Positions 7,885-16,373 of a DNA stretch of 64,000 nucleotides are shown here, one piece after another (the first letter of the stretch is position 1; each line of letters begins with the position of its first letter). The stretch is from the NCBI GenBank assembly GCA_009773615.1, contig WSYA01000004.1, positions 1-64,000 on the forward strand, given 5' to 3'. The notes beneath the pieces are model-generated. The model had not been told where the DNA came from. It made no database searches and was given only the letters and a program-made list of their open reading frames with translations. Position numbers and translations under genes: made by a program. The stretch comes from Gallionellaceae bacterium (GTDB lineage: Bacteria; Pseudomonadota; Gammaproteobacteria; Burkholderiales; Gallionellaceae).

Positions 7885-8005
7885 CTAGTCGTTGGTTGCT
7901 AGACGTTGGTCGTTAGTTGGTGTTGCCAGTATATTACCGTGAGTTTAGCCGAAGGTCGGGTTTTGCCTTTAACGAAAAAAACTAACGCCTAGCGACTAAC
8001 GACTG
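7885..8005. repeat. TAGTCGTTAGT-type intergenic repeat, copy 1
   Basis: Two TAGTCGTTGGT/GGTCGTTAGTTGG motifs on the left and a complementary GACTAACGACT on the right border a gap between mlaE and the AEC transporter gene. The inner part is AT-rich. The same arms recur at 13540-13609, 34823-34899 and 37924-38010. Confidence 0.75.
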
Positions 8006-8013
8006 TCTTAGCC

Positions 8014-8919
8014 TCACACACCGCGCAACACCCACCACCATGCGCTCAGCGTGACAAACGAGAATATCAATCCGACCGCCACCATCAAGGTAGACAACTC
8101 GGGGTCGAGATCGTGCTCGGTTGCGATGATGGCAGCGGTGATCATCGGCGGCATGGCGGCCTCGAACAGCGTCACCTGAATCGCCTGCCCGCCTGCACCG
8201 AGCAGTTGCACATACAGCAAATAGATTGCCAACGGCGCAAGCAGCAACTTGAAGCCCAAACCGAGCGCGAGATTGCGCATATTTCCCGCCAGATGACCGA
8301 GACGCAACTGCAAGCCGACCGAGACCAGCGCGAGCGGTGCCAGTGTATCGCCCAAGCGCTTGAGCAGTTCACTGAACCAAGGCGCGTACTCCACGGGAAT
8401 CAGCAACAGCGCAATCATCAGGGAGATGAACGGCGGAAATAGCGCGATGCGTTTGACAATCTCCGCTGCCGTCGGCCTGCCGGCAGAATAGATACCCGCA
8501 ACGGTGATACCGAGGATAGAGAGCGCAAAGAACGAGCCGAGCTGGTCGGCGATGATGGCCGTGCTCAAGCCCTCTTTGCCGTAAAACGCCTCGACCATCG
8601 GCAAGCCGAAGAACGAGGTATTTCCCAGCCCTCCCACCAAAATCAACGCGCCCACCGTGGCGCGCGGCAGAGCCAGCCAGCGCCCGACAAGCCAGAAAAA
8701 CCCGGCCGACAAACCAAACACTAGCCAAGCCATCAAGGCGACCAACAGTACATCACCGGAAAAATGCAATTCATGGATGTACAGCAGCGTCAGCGCGGGC
8801 AGTGAGATGTGGATAATGAAGCTGTTGAGAGCGGCAGGCGCATTGTCCGGCATGCGCTTGGAGCGGCGCAACAGCATACCGGCGATGAAGCAGAGGATGA
8901 GCAGGATGAGGTTGTTCAT
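8014..8919 (-). CDS. AEC-family (auxin efflux carrier-like) transporter
   Basis: Inner-membrane carrier of 301 residues with about ten hydrophobic segments in two halves, as in the AEC family. Family features include the N-terminal LNSFIIHISLPALTLLYI, GGLGNTSFFGLPMVEAFYG in the middle (a broken helix with the conserved Asn and Pro) and EAAMPPMITAAIIA in the second half. Bacterial members are linked to export or uptake of small organic acids such as malate; the substrate here is unknown. It follows thrC by 20 bases and may be read from the same transcript. Confidence 0.88.
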   Translation of the reverse strand: MNNLILLILCFIAGMLLRRSKRMPDNAPAALNSFIIHISLPALTLLYIHELHFSGDVLLVALMAWLVFGLSAGFFWLVGRWLALPRATVGALILVGGLGNTSFFGLPMVEAFYGKEGLSTAIIADQLGSFFALSILGITVAGIYSAGRPTAAEIVKRIALFPPFISLMIALLLIPVEYAPWFSELLKRLGDTLAPLALVSVGLQLRLGHLAGNMRNLALGLGFKLLLAPLAIYLLYVQLLGAGGQAIQVTLFEAAMPPMITAAIIATEHDLDPELSTLMVAVGLIFSFVTLSAWWWVLRGV

Positions 8920-8939
8920 GCCTCTGCTTTTATAAAAAA

Positions 8940-10373
8940 TTAGTTAGGAACATTCGCCGCGATGAAGGCTTTAAGCTTCAGTACGTCCGCATCCATCACC
9001 TCGCAGCGTTGCGGCAAGTCTTCGATGCCTTCCAATGCTTCGGGACGCTCCGGTTCGCACCCCAGTGCTTCCTGTATGGTTTCGGCGAATTTGGCGGGCA
9101 GTGCGGTCTCCAAACAGATCAGCGGCAGGCTGGGCCGGCGCTGCTCCAAACCCACTTTGAGACCATCCGCAGTGTGGGTGTCGACCATCACGCCGTACTC
9201 TTCCCACATCTCGCGGATAGTCTTGAGGCGGTCGGCATGGCGGCTCATGCCGGAGGAAAAATGGAATTTCGGCAACGCATGCCAGTACTCGGCGCCTTTA
9301 ATATCGAATGACCCTCCCGCGTCCACTTTGCTCCAGAACTCGCGCACCTTCGCGCCGTCGCGTCCGACCAAATCAAACACGAAACGTTCGAAATTAGAGG
9401 CCTTGGAGATGTCCATCGAAGGGCTGCTGGTCTCGTAAGTGTGGTCCGTGCCGCGCGGACGGTACACGCCGGTGCGGAAGAATTCGTCCAGCACATCGTT
9501 CTCGTTCGTTGCCAGAATCAATTGGCCGATAGGCAAGCCCATCATGCGCGCGATGTGCCCGGCGCAGATATTGCCGAAGTTTCCGGACGGCACCGAGAAC
9601 GCAACCTGCTCATCGTTAGATTTCGTCGCGGCGAAATAGCCTTTGAAGTAATACACGATCTGCGCCGACACGCGCCCCCAGTTGATCGAGTTCACCGTAC
9701 CAATCTTGTACTTGGCTTTAAACGCGTGGTCGTTGGACACCGCCTTCACCATGTCCTGCGCATCGTCAAACATGCCGTTGATAGCGATATTGAAGATGTT
9801 CGGGTCTTGCAGCGAATACATCTGTGCGCGCTGGAAACCCGACATCTTGCCGTTCGGCGACAACATGAACACGCTGATGCCGCGTTTTCCGCGCATCGCA
9901 TATTCGGCAGCGGAACCTGTATCGCCGGAAGTCGCACCAAGAATGTTCAGCTCTGCATGTTGTTTGCCCAGCGCGTACTCGAACAGGTTGCCCAACAACT
10001 GCATCGCCATGTCCTTGAACGCCAGCGTCGGGCCGTTGGATAGCTCGAGGATATGCACACCGGGCTCCAGCGTGCGCAAGGGCGTGATCTGCGAAGCATC
10101 GCTGTCGGCACGACCGTTGCAATAAACCTCTGCGGTGTAAGTCTTGCTGATGATGGCCTTGAGGTCAGCCGCCGGAATATCGGTGGCGAACTTGGACAAC
10201 ACTTCGAATGCGAGGTCGGCATAAGACAGCTTGCGCCACGCATCCAGCTCGGCGCGCGTCACCTGCGGATACTCTTCCGGCAGATACAAACCCCCATCCG
10301 GCGCGAGACCTCCCAGCAGGATTTCGGTGAAAGTTTTTGCGGGCGCATTGCCGCGTGTGGAGATGTATTTCAT
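8940..10373 (-). CDS. thrC: threonine synthase
   Basis: Converts O-phosphohomoserine to threonine and phosphate with pyridoxal phosphate, the last step of threonine synthesis. The 477-residue length fits the long (fungal and proteobacterial) class. The PLP lysine is Lys120 in TLAFKDMAMQ, and the cofactor phosphate loop is GATSGDTGSAAEYA. N-terminal ISTRGNAP matches the family. AAGGAAG precedes the ATG. In this operon it should follow hom directly; here an EcoRV-like restriction-modification pair separates the two genes. Confidence 0.97.
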   Translation of the reverse strand: MKYISTRGNAPAKTFTEILLGGLAPDGGLYLPEEYPQVTRAELDAWRKLSYADLAFEVLSKFATDIPAADLKAIISKTYTAEVYCNGRADSDASQITPLRTLEPGVHILELSNGPTLAFKDMAMQLLGNLFEYALGKQHAELNILGATSGDTGSAAEYAMRGKRGISVFMLSPNGKMSGFQRAQMYSLQDPNIFNIAINGMFDDAQDMVKAVSNDHAFKAKYKIGTVNSINWGRVSAQIVYYFKGYFAATKSNDEQVAFSVPSGNFGNICAGHIARMMGLPIGQLILATNENDVLDEFFRTGVYRPRGTDHTYETSSPSMDISKASNFERFVFDLVGRDGAKVREFWSKVDAGGSFDIKGAEYWHALPKFHFSSGMSRHADRLKTIREMWEEYGVMVDTHTADGLKVGLEQRRPSLPLICLETALPAKFAETIQEALGCEPERPEALEGIEDLPQRCEVMDADVLKLKAFIAANVPN

Positions 10374-10389
10374 TTTACTTACTTCCTTG

Positions 10390-10398
10390 CTTACTTAG
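10390..10398. repeat. direct repeat at the thrC-side edge of the R-M cassette
   Basis: The nine bases GCTTACTTA on the plus strand match those at 12201-12209. The two copies enclose the complete methyltransferase and endonuclease genes, so they could be a target duplication or recombination junction left by insertion. The sequence is simple, and a partial copy also lies next to the thrC start. Confidence 0.45.
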
Positions 10399-10400
10399 CT

Positions 10401-11327
10401 TTAAACGGAAAGGTAGCGCGCACGCTGTTGCTCAACAAACAGTGATTGCTGACGCGCCTCGTGCATCCCCACAGCCTCGTGATAGCCAAAATTTGTTATC
10501 AACGCTTCCAGCATAGGATGCCTCAGCTCTTCTGCTGCACCGACGTGATAGTAATGCGCCTTGGTAAAAACATGAAAGTTGTCAGATGCCCAATTTTTTT
10601 CAACTTGCAGGTTGGTTCTAAATTCATTGCTATGCCATGTAGAAAGAATGAATTTGCAAGGCAAGCTGGCGAGTAAATCAGCCAAATCCGCCTCATCCAG
10701 TTCTGACCACCCATTGAAATAATCTGTGTGCCGACCTGCATAAGGAGGGTCGGCATACACAACATCACCAGCCACAGCAGTCGCTATTGATTCTCTAAAA
10801 TCAGCGACCCTGAACTCCCAATCAGAAACCGAGACTACCCTAGAAATGGTTTGTACCTGATTCACTATTTTGGTGATGTAAGCTGGCGCGAATCTTTCCG
10901 GCTTGCGGCAAAATGGCACATTAAATCTGCCGGAGCGATTGAAACGCATCACCCCGTTGAAACATGATCGGTTCAAAAATAGAAAGTCCAAAGAGTTGGG
11001 CGCATTATTGAAACGCTCTCGCACCTCATAAAAATATGCCTCGCCAATAGCGAGTAGTTTTGCCCCTTGCTCACTCAAAAACTCTCTGACACCAATAGAG
11101 TTTATGCGCCCCGATTGAATATCTTTGTAAAATTGAATGATGTGAATATTCGAGTCGCAGAGCAAAGCCCGCTTGGGCTGGAGATTTAATGCAACCACAC
11201 CGGAGCCGCAAAACGGCTCGACCCATCGACCATCCGATAATTCCCCTGCCATATTGGCAATCTCAGCCACTAGCTTAGTTTTAATGCCTTGGCATTTAAT
11301 CGGTGGAACGAGCGGCGGTGAACTCAT
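10401..11327 (-). CDS. D12-class DNA N6-adenine methyltransferase (EcoRV-like)
   Basis: Modification enzyme of a type II system, 308 residues. Motif I is WVEPFCGSGVVALNL, preceded by the D12-class PPIKCQGIKTKLV; the catalytic motif IV is DPPYAG. LNRSCFNGVMRFNRSGRFNVPF is the typical D12-family insert. The order and size match M.EcoRV, so I infer methylation of an adenine in GATATC. The start overlaps the endonuclease stop by four bases. Base composition is visibly more AT-rich than hom and thrC, which suggests acquisition by transfer. Confidence 0.93.
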   Translation of the reverse strand: MSSPPLVPPIKCQGIKTKLVAEIANMAGELSDGRWVEPFCGSGVVALNLQPKRALLCDSNIHIIQFYKDIQSGRINSIGVREFLSEQGAKLLAIGEAYFYEVRERFNNAPNSLDFLFLNRSCFNGVMRFNRSGRFNVPFCRKPERFAPAYITKIVNQVQTISRVVSVSDWEFRVADFRESIATAVAGDVVYADPPYAGRHTDYFNGWSELDEADLADLLASLPCKFILSTWHSNEFRTNLQVEKNWASDNFHVFTKAHYYHVGAAEELRHPMLEALITNFGYHEAVGMHEARQQSLFVEQQRARYLSV

Positions 11328-12199
11328 TGCGAGTCCTCCTCTGCATTTGGCTCATCATCACCAAGCGCGGAAATTTCTTTCTCGTATTTACGTAGGGTAT
11401 CAATCCCTCGCTGTTTATATTCGAGATAATTTTTCAAATTAGTATATGGCCGTTCAATGTCTAATGCCTTGGCCATATCCTTGGTTAAATAATACATCCA
11501 GTAGTCGTCATAAACCTCTTCGCCCAGCTTTGCAAAAACACCCGAGCCATCCAGCAGATGGTCAATCCGAGCAATAGAACCTATATTTTTGGTATTTCCA
11601 CTTCCCGGCCTGGATGCTGCAATGCGATATTTTGGTTGTGCGAAAAATTGAAAATCCTTAATGACTGACGGGATTTTTTTAATATCTTTCAACTCATACT
11701 GTTTTCTTTCGTCAATCACATTCAAGGGCTTTGAATAGATCACACCAAGAACAAAATGTCCTTGATACTCACCATACGGATACAGCGTATTTTTATTGCT
11801 CTTGCGATTTCGAAAATATCCTGTAAATGCGCCGAGAGTCATACCATTCACATTTGCATCATCCACTCGATAGGTGCTTTTTATATCGACCGCAAATTTG
11901 TTTCCTCTCTTCTTATCGACAAACGTGAGGTCGGGATAAAAATTTTGATGCGGTGACAATTCCACTTCCAGACCATGCTTTTTACCAAACTCAACAAACA
12001 TCGGGAAAAGAAGCAGCTCAAGTACTTTGGAAACGATTTTAGTATCGACGGAAATAGTATAGATGCGCTGATATACGTCAATGAAACCTTTGATAATCCA
12101 GTCACCCTCATTGGTAGCAACTGCAGCAGCAAAGGATTCGGCATGAGATTGCAAATGTTGCAAGAACTGTTCAGATGTCATGCCTGTGCGTTTCGTCAT
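11324..12199 (-). CDS. EcoRV-like type II restriction endonuclease
   Basis: By eye this matches EcoRV along most of its length. The catalytic PD...D-x-K core is Asp90 (HQNFYPD), Asp105 and Lys107 (VDIKSTY), equivalent to Asp74, Asp90 and Lys92 of EcoRV. The recognition loop GSGNTKNIGS at 199-208 is nearly identical to the EcoRV R-loop, which contacts GATATC. The glutamine-rich loop before the first Asp is also kept. The product has 291 residues against 245 in EcoRV, with a longer C-terminus. It starts three bases after the hom stop, so it probably depends on hom transcription. GATATC cleavage is inferred. Confidence 0.92.
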   Translation of the reverse strand: MTKRTGMTSEQFLQHLQSHAESFAAAVATNEGDWIIKGFIDVYQRIYTISVDTKIVSKVLELLLFPMFVEFGKKHGLEVELSPHQNFYPDLTFVDKKRGNKFAVDIKSTYRVDDANVNGMTLGAFTGYFRNRKSNKNTLYPYGEYQGHFVLGVIYSKPLNVIDERKQYELKDIKKIPSVIKDFQFFAQPKYRIAASRPGSGNTKNIGSIARIDHLLDGSGVFAKLGEEVYDDYWMYYLTKDMAKALDIERPYTNLKNYLEYKQRGIDTLRKYEKEISALGDDEPNAEEDSQ

Positions 12200-12200
12200 G

Positions 12201-12209
12201 GCTTACTTA
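12201..12209. repeat. direct repeat at the hom-side edge of the R-M cassette
   Basis: GCTTACTTA on the plus strand, spanning the last hom codons and stop, is identical to 10390-10398 on the other side of the restriction-modification pair. See that entry for the caution about simple sequence. Confidence 0.45.
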
Positions 12210-13516
12210 CCCAACTCTTCCATGCGCAACTTAGTCACTTTACCGGCCACCACCGACAGTTTTTCCATCTTCACAATGGCCGCGTTGATGCGCTTCTCGC
12301 GCGTCAAGTGGGTGAGCATGATGAGGTCGGTCTGGTCTTCGCCTTCACCGGGTTCTTTTTGAATTACAGCATCGATAGAGATTTGTTCATCCGCCAGAAT
12401 GCGCGTGATGTCGGCCAGCACGCCGGGTTTGTCCTGCACGCGCAAGCGCAGGTAGTAGCTGGTCTGCACTTCGTCCATCGGCAAAATCTTCAGATCAGAC
12501 AACTGGTTCGGCTGGAATGCCAGATGCGGCACGCGGTTCAGCGGATCGGCCGTGTGCATGCGCGTCACGTCCACCAGATCGGCGATCACCGCGCTGGCCG
12601 TGGGTTCCGCGCCCGCACCTTTGCCGTAGTACAGCGTCGCACCAACCGCATCGCCCTGCACCAGCACCGCGTTCATCGCGCCTTCGACATTGGCGATCAA
12701 ACGTTTTGTAGGAATTAACGTCGGATGCACGCGCAGCTCGACGCCGTCCGGCGTGCGCTTGGTGATACCCAGCAATTTAATACGATAACCGAGTTGTTCG
12801 GCGTATTTAATGTCCACCGCATCCAGCTTGGAGATGCCTTCGATATACGCTTTATCGAACTGCATCGGGATGCCGAACGCGAGTGCGGACAAGATGGTGA
12901 TTTTGTGCGCGGCATCCACGCCTTCAATGTCGAAAGTAGGATCGGCTTCGGCGTAGCCCAGACGTTGCGCTTCTTTCAGCACGGTGTCGAAGCTCAAGCC
13001 CTTGTCGCGCATTTCACTCAAGATGAAGTTGGTGGTGCCGTTGATGATGCCCGCGATCCACTCGATACGGTTCGCGGTCAGGCCCTCGCGCACTGCCTTG
13101 ATGATGGGGATGCCACCCGCGACAGCCGCCTCAAACGCGACCATCACTCGCATCTTTTGCGCGGCCAGGAAAATCTCGTTACCGTGTACGGCCAGCAGCG
13201 CCTTGTTCGCGGTGACCACATGTTTGCCGTTCGCAATCGCTTTCAGCACCAGTTCTTTCGCCACGCCGTAGCCGCCGATGAGTTCGATCACGATATCCAC
13301 TTCGGGATCGTTCACCACCGAAAACGCATCGTCGGTCACGCGGCAGGTTCCGCCCGTGACTTTCTTCGCGAGCTCGACATTGCGATCCGCCACCACGGTG
13401 ATGCGGATGGGGCGTCCGGCGCGGCGCGTGATCTCTTCCGCGTTGCGTTGCAGTACCGTAAATGTTCCGCCACCGACCGTGCCGATACCGAGAAGTCCTA
13501 CATTGATTGGTTTCAT
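12203..13516 (-). CDS. hom: homoserine dehydrogenase
   Basis: Reduces aspartate semialdehyde to homoserine with NAD(P)H, the branch step towards threonine and methionine. The N-terminal Rossmann motif is GLLGIGTVGGGT; the catalytic domain includes NGTTNFILSEM and the conserved FDIEGVDAAHKITIL. A C-terminal ACT domain (about residues 350-430, SYYLRLRVQDKPGVLADIT) normally senses threonine. The 437-residue length matches monofunctional enzymes. alaA lies upstream and thrC downstream beyond the restriction-modification pair. Confidence 0.97.
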   Translation of the reverse strand: MKPINVGLLGIGTVGGGTFTVLQRNAEEITRRAGRPIRITVVADRNVELAKKVTGGTCRVTDDAFSVVNDPEVDIVIELIGGYGVAKELVLKAIANGKHVVTANKALLAVHGNEIFLAAQKMRVMVAFEAAVAGGIPIIKAVREGLTANRIEWIAGIINGTTNFILSEMRDKGLSFDTVLKEAQRLGYAEADPTFDIEGVDAAHKITILSALAFGIPMQFDKAYIEGISKLDAVDIKYAEQLGYRIKLLGITKRTPDGVELRVHPTLIPTKRLIANVEGAMNAVLVQGDAVGATLYYGKGAGAEPTASAVIADLVDVTRMHTADPLNRVPHLAFQPNQLSDLKILPMDEVQTSYYLRLRVQDKPGVLADITRILADEQISIDAVIQKEPGEGEDQTDLIMLTHLTREKRINAAIVKMEKLSVVAGKVTKLRMEELGK

Positions 13517-13539
13517 TTTTAATTCCTAATTGATAAATC

Positions 13540-13609
13540 AGTCGTTAGTATCTAGTCGTTAGTTGGCGTTGTCCGCTGATGGAACTACTACCCATTCGAC
13601 TAACGACTA
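13540..13609. repeat. TAGTCGTTAGT-type intergenic repeat, copy 2
   Basis: Left arm CAGTCGTTAGTATCTAGTCG followed by TTAGTTGGCGTTG, right arm CGACTAACGACTA, about 70 bases in all. It fills the gap between alaA and hom. The arms are complementary and match the other copies in this window. Confidence 0.75.
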
Positions 13610-14869
13610 TTATTTTCCGTGTCTCTTGCGGTAACTTTCCAAAAAACGCGCGATGCGGCCGATCGCTTCCGTCAGATCATCCGCATTGGGCAAAAACACG
13701 ATGCGTAAATGATCGGGATGAGGCCAGTTGAAACCGCTGCCCTGCACCACCAGCACTTTCTCTTGCTCCAGCAGTTCGAGAATAAATTTCTGATCGTTTT
13801 CGATGGGGTACATCTTCGGATCAAGCTTGGGGAATATGTACAACGCGGCCTTCGGCTTGACGCAGGTCACCCCGGGAATCTCGGTTAGCAGTTTATAGGC
13901 AAGCTCGCGCTGCTTATGTAAACGCCCGCCGGGAGCAACCAGATCGTTGATACTTTGATAGCCGCCAAGCGCGGTCTGAATCGCGAACTGTCCCGGCACG
14001 TTGGAACACAGGCGCATAGAGGCCAGAATATTCAGCCCGTCCAGATAATCCTGCGCATTCTTTTTCGCACCGGAAATAATCATCCAGCCGGAACGGTAGC
14101 CGCAGGCACGGTAATTTTTGGACAAGCCGTTGAGCGTGACGAACAACACGTCGTCCGCCAGCGATGCCATCGAAGTATGTGTCACACCGTCATACAACAC
14201 CTTGTCGTATATCTCGTCGGCGTAAATGATGAGATTGTGTTCCCGCGCCAGTTGAATAATCGCCTTGAGCGTCTCGTCCGAGTACACCGCCCCCGTCGGG
14301 TTGTTCGGGTTGATAACCACGATGGCGCGCGTGTTCGGCGTGATCTTGCTGCGCATGTCATCCATATCTGGATTCCACTCTTTGGCCTCGTCGCACAGGT
14401 AATGGCGCGGCGTGCCACCCGCCAGCGTGACCGCCGCAGTCCACAGCGGATAATCCGGCGCGGGCACCAGCACTTCGTCGCCGGTATTGAGCAACCCCTG
14501 CATGACCATCACGATCAACTCCGAAGCGCCGTTGCCGATGAAAATATCTTCCATGCCGACCCCGGCGATGTTCTTCTGCTGGGCGTAATGCATGATGGCC
14601 TTGCGCGCGGCGAACATACCTTTCGAATCCGAGTAACCGGACGAATTCGGCAAGTTGTGAATCACGTCCTGCTGGATCTCTTCCGGCGCCTCGAACCCGA
14701 ATGGCGCCAGATTGCCGATATTGAGCTTGATGATGCGGTGACCATCCTCTTCCATCTGTTTCGCTCGCGCCATAACCGGGCCGCGAATGTCATAACAGAC
14801 ATTCGCCAGCTTGGTAGATTTCAGCACGGGGCGAATAGAAACCGTATCGGATGGTTTAGTTTGTTTCAC
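13610..14869 (-). CDS. alaA: alanine aminotransferase AlaA-like (PLP class I/II)
   Basis: Cytosolic PLP-dependent aminotransferase that makes alanine from pyruvate and glutamate in the AlaA group. The 419-residue product matches E. coli AlaA closely by eye: LANVCYDIRGPV, KLNIGNLAPFGF, GYSDSKGMFAARKAI, LVPAPDYPLWTAAV, INPNNPTGAVYS, and the PLP lysine in LNGLSKNYRACGYRSGW. It precedes hom on the same strand, a common order in betaproteobacteria, where the gene is also annotated alaC. The exact amino-donor preference is inferred from the family. Confidence 0.9.
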   Translation of the reverse strand: MKQTKPSDTVSIRPVLKSTKLANVCYDIRGPVMARAKQMEEDGHRIIKLNIGNLAPFGFEAPEEIQQDVIHNLPNSSGYSDSKGMFAARKAIMHYAQQKNIAGVGMEDIFIGNGASELIVMVMQGLLNTGDEVLVPAPDYPLWTAAVTLAGGTPRHYLCDEAKEWNPDMDDMRSKITPNTRAIVVINPNNPTGAVYSDETLKAIIQLAREHNLIIYADEIYDKVLYDGVTHTSMASLADDVLFVTLNGLSKNYRACGYRSGWMIISGAKKNAQDYLDGLNILASMRLCSNVPGQFAIQTALGGYQSINDLVAPGGRLHKQRELAYKLLTEIPGVTCVKPKAALYIFPKLDPKMYPIENDQKFILELLEQEKVLVVQGSGFNWPHPDHLRIVFLPNADDLTEAIGRIARFLESYRKRHGK

Positions 14870-14998
14870 ACTGTTCTCTCAATCAATATTTCAAGCGCGT
14901 TCGAATCCGGTAGAATCCGCCCAAATCCCTTGAAACGGCGGTTCGCGGAGCGCGCAATTCTATCCGAGCGAGCCACCATCAGCAAATGGAGTTAAGCC

Positions 14999-15367
14999 TT
15001 GGCATTACAACGAACAATCGACCCGCGACAAAAGACCTTCACCGCCTACGGCGAGGGTTATGTTTCAGTCAACAGTGAGCGCTTCACCCAACCTGTTGTG
15101 GTCACGCCCGAACAGATTTTCACCGACTGGCCCGCTACGGATTTTGCCTCGCTAACACCCGCGCACTTCGAGTATTTTCTGGGGCTTGCTCCCGAAGTGG
15201 TGCTGTTCGGCACGGGAGCCAAGCATACTTTCCCGCATCCGCAGCTTTACCGCAGCCTGATCGAAGCGGGCATCGCCATCGAATTCATGAACACCCACGC
15301 CGCCTGCCGCACCTACAACATCCTCGTTGCAGAGGATCGCAAAGTGGTCACGGCGGTTTTGCTATAA
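14999..15367 (+). CDS. Mth938-like domain protein (DUF498/598)
   Basis: Small soluble protein of 122 residues. The fold signature is visible in VVVTPEQIFTDWP, APEVVLFGTGAKHTFP, IEFMNTHAACRTYNILVAEDR and VVTAVLL. Bacterial members have no established function; the mitochondrial relative NDUFAF3 helps assemble complex I. The start is a TTG at 14999, chosen because GGAG lies seven bases upstream; the nearby ATG at 14986 is out of frame. moxR follows after nine bases, so the two genes are probably one transcript, divergent from alaA. Confidence 0.87.
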   Translation: MALQRTIDPRQKTFTAYGEGYVSVNSERFTQPVVVTPEQIFTDWPATDFASLTPAHFEYFLGLAPEVVLFGTGAKHTFPHPQLYRSLIEAGIAIEFMNTHAACRTYNILVAEDRKVVTAVLL

Positions 15368-15376
15368 GGAAATCGA

Positions 15377-16294
15377 ATGCCCCACCCACTGCACAACGTC
15401 ATCACCCAAACCGAACAGGTCATCCTCGGCAAGCCGCGCCAGATCAGGCTGGCGCTCACCTGCCTGCTCGCGCGCGGGCACTTGCTCATCGAAGACCTGC
15501 CCGGCGTCGGCAAAACCACGCTGGCGCATGTGCTGGCACGCACATTGGGCTTGCAGTTCCAGCGTATCCAGTTCACCAGCGACATGCTGCCTGCCGACAT
15601 TCTCGGCGTCTCGATTTTCCAGCGCGACAGCGGCACATTTAAATTCCATGCGGGACCGATCTTCGCGCAAATGATTCTGGCCGACGAAGTGAACCGCGCT
15701 ACACCGAAAACACAGAGCGCACTGCTGGAGGCGATGGAGGAACACCAGGTCACCATCGAAGGAGAAACGCGCCCGCTACCTGCGCCGTTCTTCGTCATCG
15801 CCACGCAAAATCCCACCAACCAGATCGGCACTTTCCCATTGCCTGAATCACAGCTCGACCGCTTTTTGATGCGCATCCAGTTGGGCTACCCGGACGCTCA
15901 GGCGGAGCGCGGCTTGCTTTCCGGCGTTGACCGGCACGACATCATCGCCAAGCTCACGCCACAGATGGAAACCTCCGAGCTCATGGCACTACAGCAACAA
16001 GCCCGACAAGTATTCGTCTCCCCCGCCCTGCTCGACTACGTGCAAGCCATCCTGCGCCACACCCGCGAATCGGCGCGCTTTGTACACGGCCTGTCGCCGC
16101 GCGCCGGGCTTTCGCTACTCGCTGCCGCCCGCGCATGGGCGTTACTCGACGGACGCGATGCGGTGCTACCGGAAGACATCCAGGCGGTGCTGCCCGGTGT
16201 GGCCGGCCATCGCTTGCAGGCGACCGGCGAATACTCGACGCATAGCAGCGACACGCTTGCGCGCGAATTGATCGAAGTAATCGCGATCCCATAA
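15377..16294 (+). CDS. moxR: MoxR-family AAA+ ATPase
   Basis: Cytosolic AAA+ ATPase of 305 residues, thought to act as a chaperone for metal or cofactor insertion and complex assembly. Walker A is GVGKTT at 43-48, Walker B LADE at 101-104, sensor 1 IATQNP, and the family motif GTFPLPESQLDRF is present. The lid domain follows with LSPRAGLSLLAAARAWAL. AAGGAAATCG precedes the ATG. MoxR genes are usually followed by DUF58 and VWA genes; here only about 80 bases separate it from a convergent GGDEF gene, so the partners are absent locally. Confidence 0.93.
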   Translation: MPHPLHNVITQTEQVILGKPRQIRLALTCLLARGHLLIEDLPGVGKTTLAHVLARTLGLQFQRIQFTSDMLPADILGVSIFQRDSGTFKFHAGPIFAQMILADEVNRATPKTQSALLEAMEEHQVTIEGETRPLPAPFFVIATQNPTNQIGTFPLPESQLDRFLMRIQLGYPDAQAERGLLSGVDRHDIIAKLTPQMETSELMALQQQARQVFVSPALLDYVQAILRHTRESARFVHGLSPRAGLSLLAAARAWALLDGRDAVLPEDIQAVLPGVAGHRLQATGEYSTHSSDTLARELIEVIAIP

Positions 16295-16373
16295 ATCGCA
16301 TGACAACAACCAACTCGGCTAGCCAGCATCAGCCCCCGTTCAAACATTTCATACCGGATTTCTGGTGCTGGAT

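Noticed and set aside
13955-14995. A 346-codon frame antisense to alaA
   Set aside because: Overlaps alaA completely and has no motif; alaA is certain.
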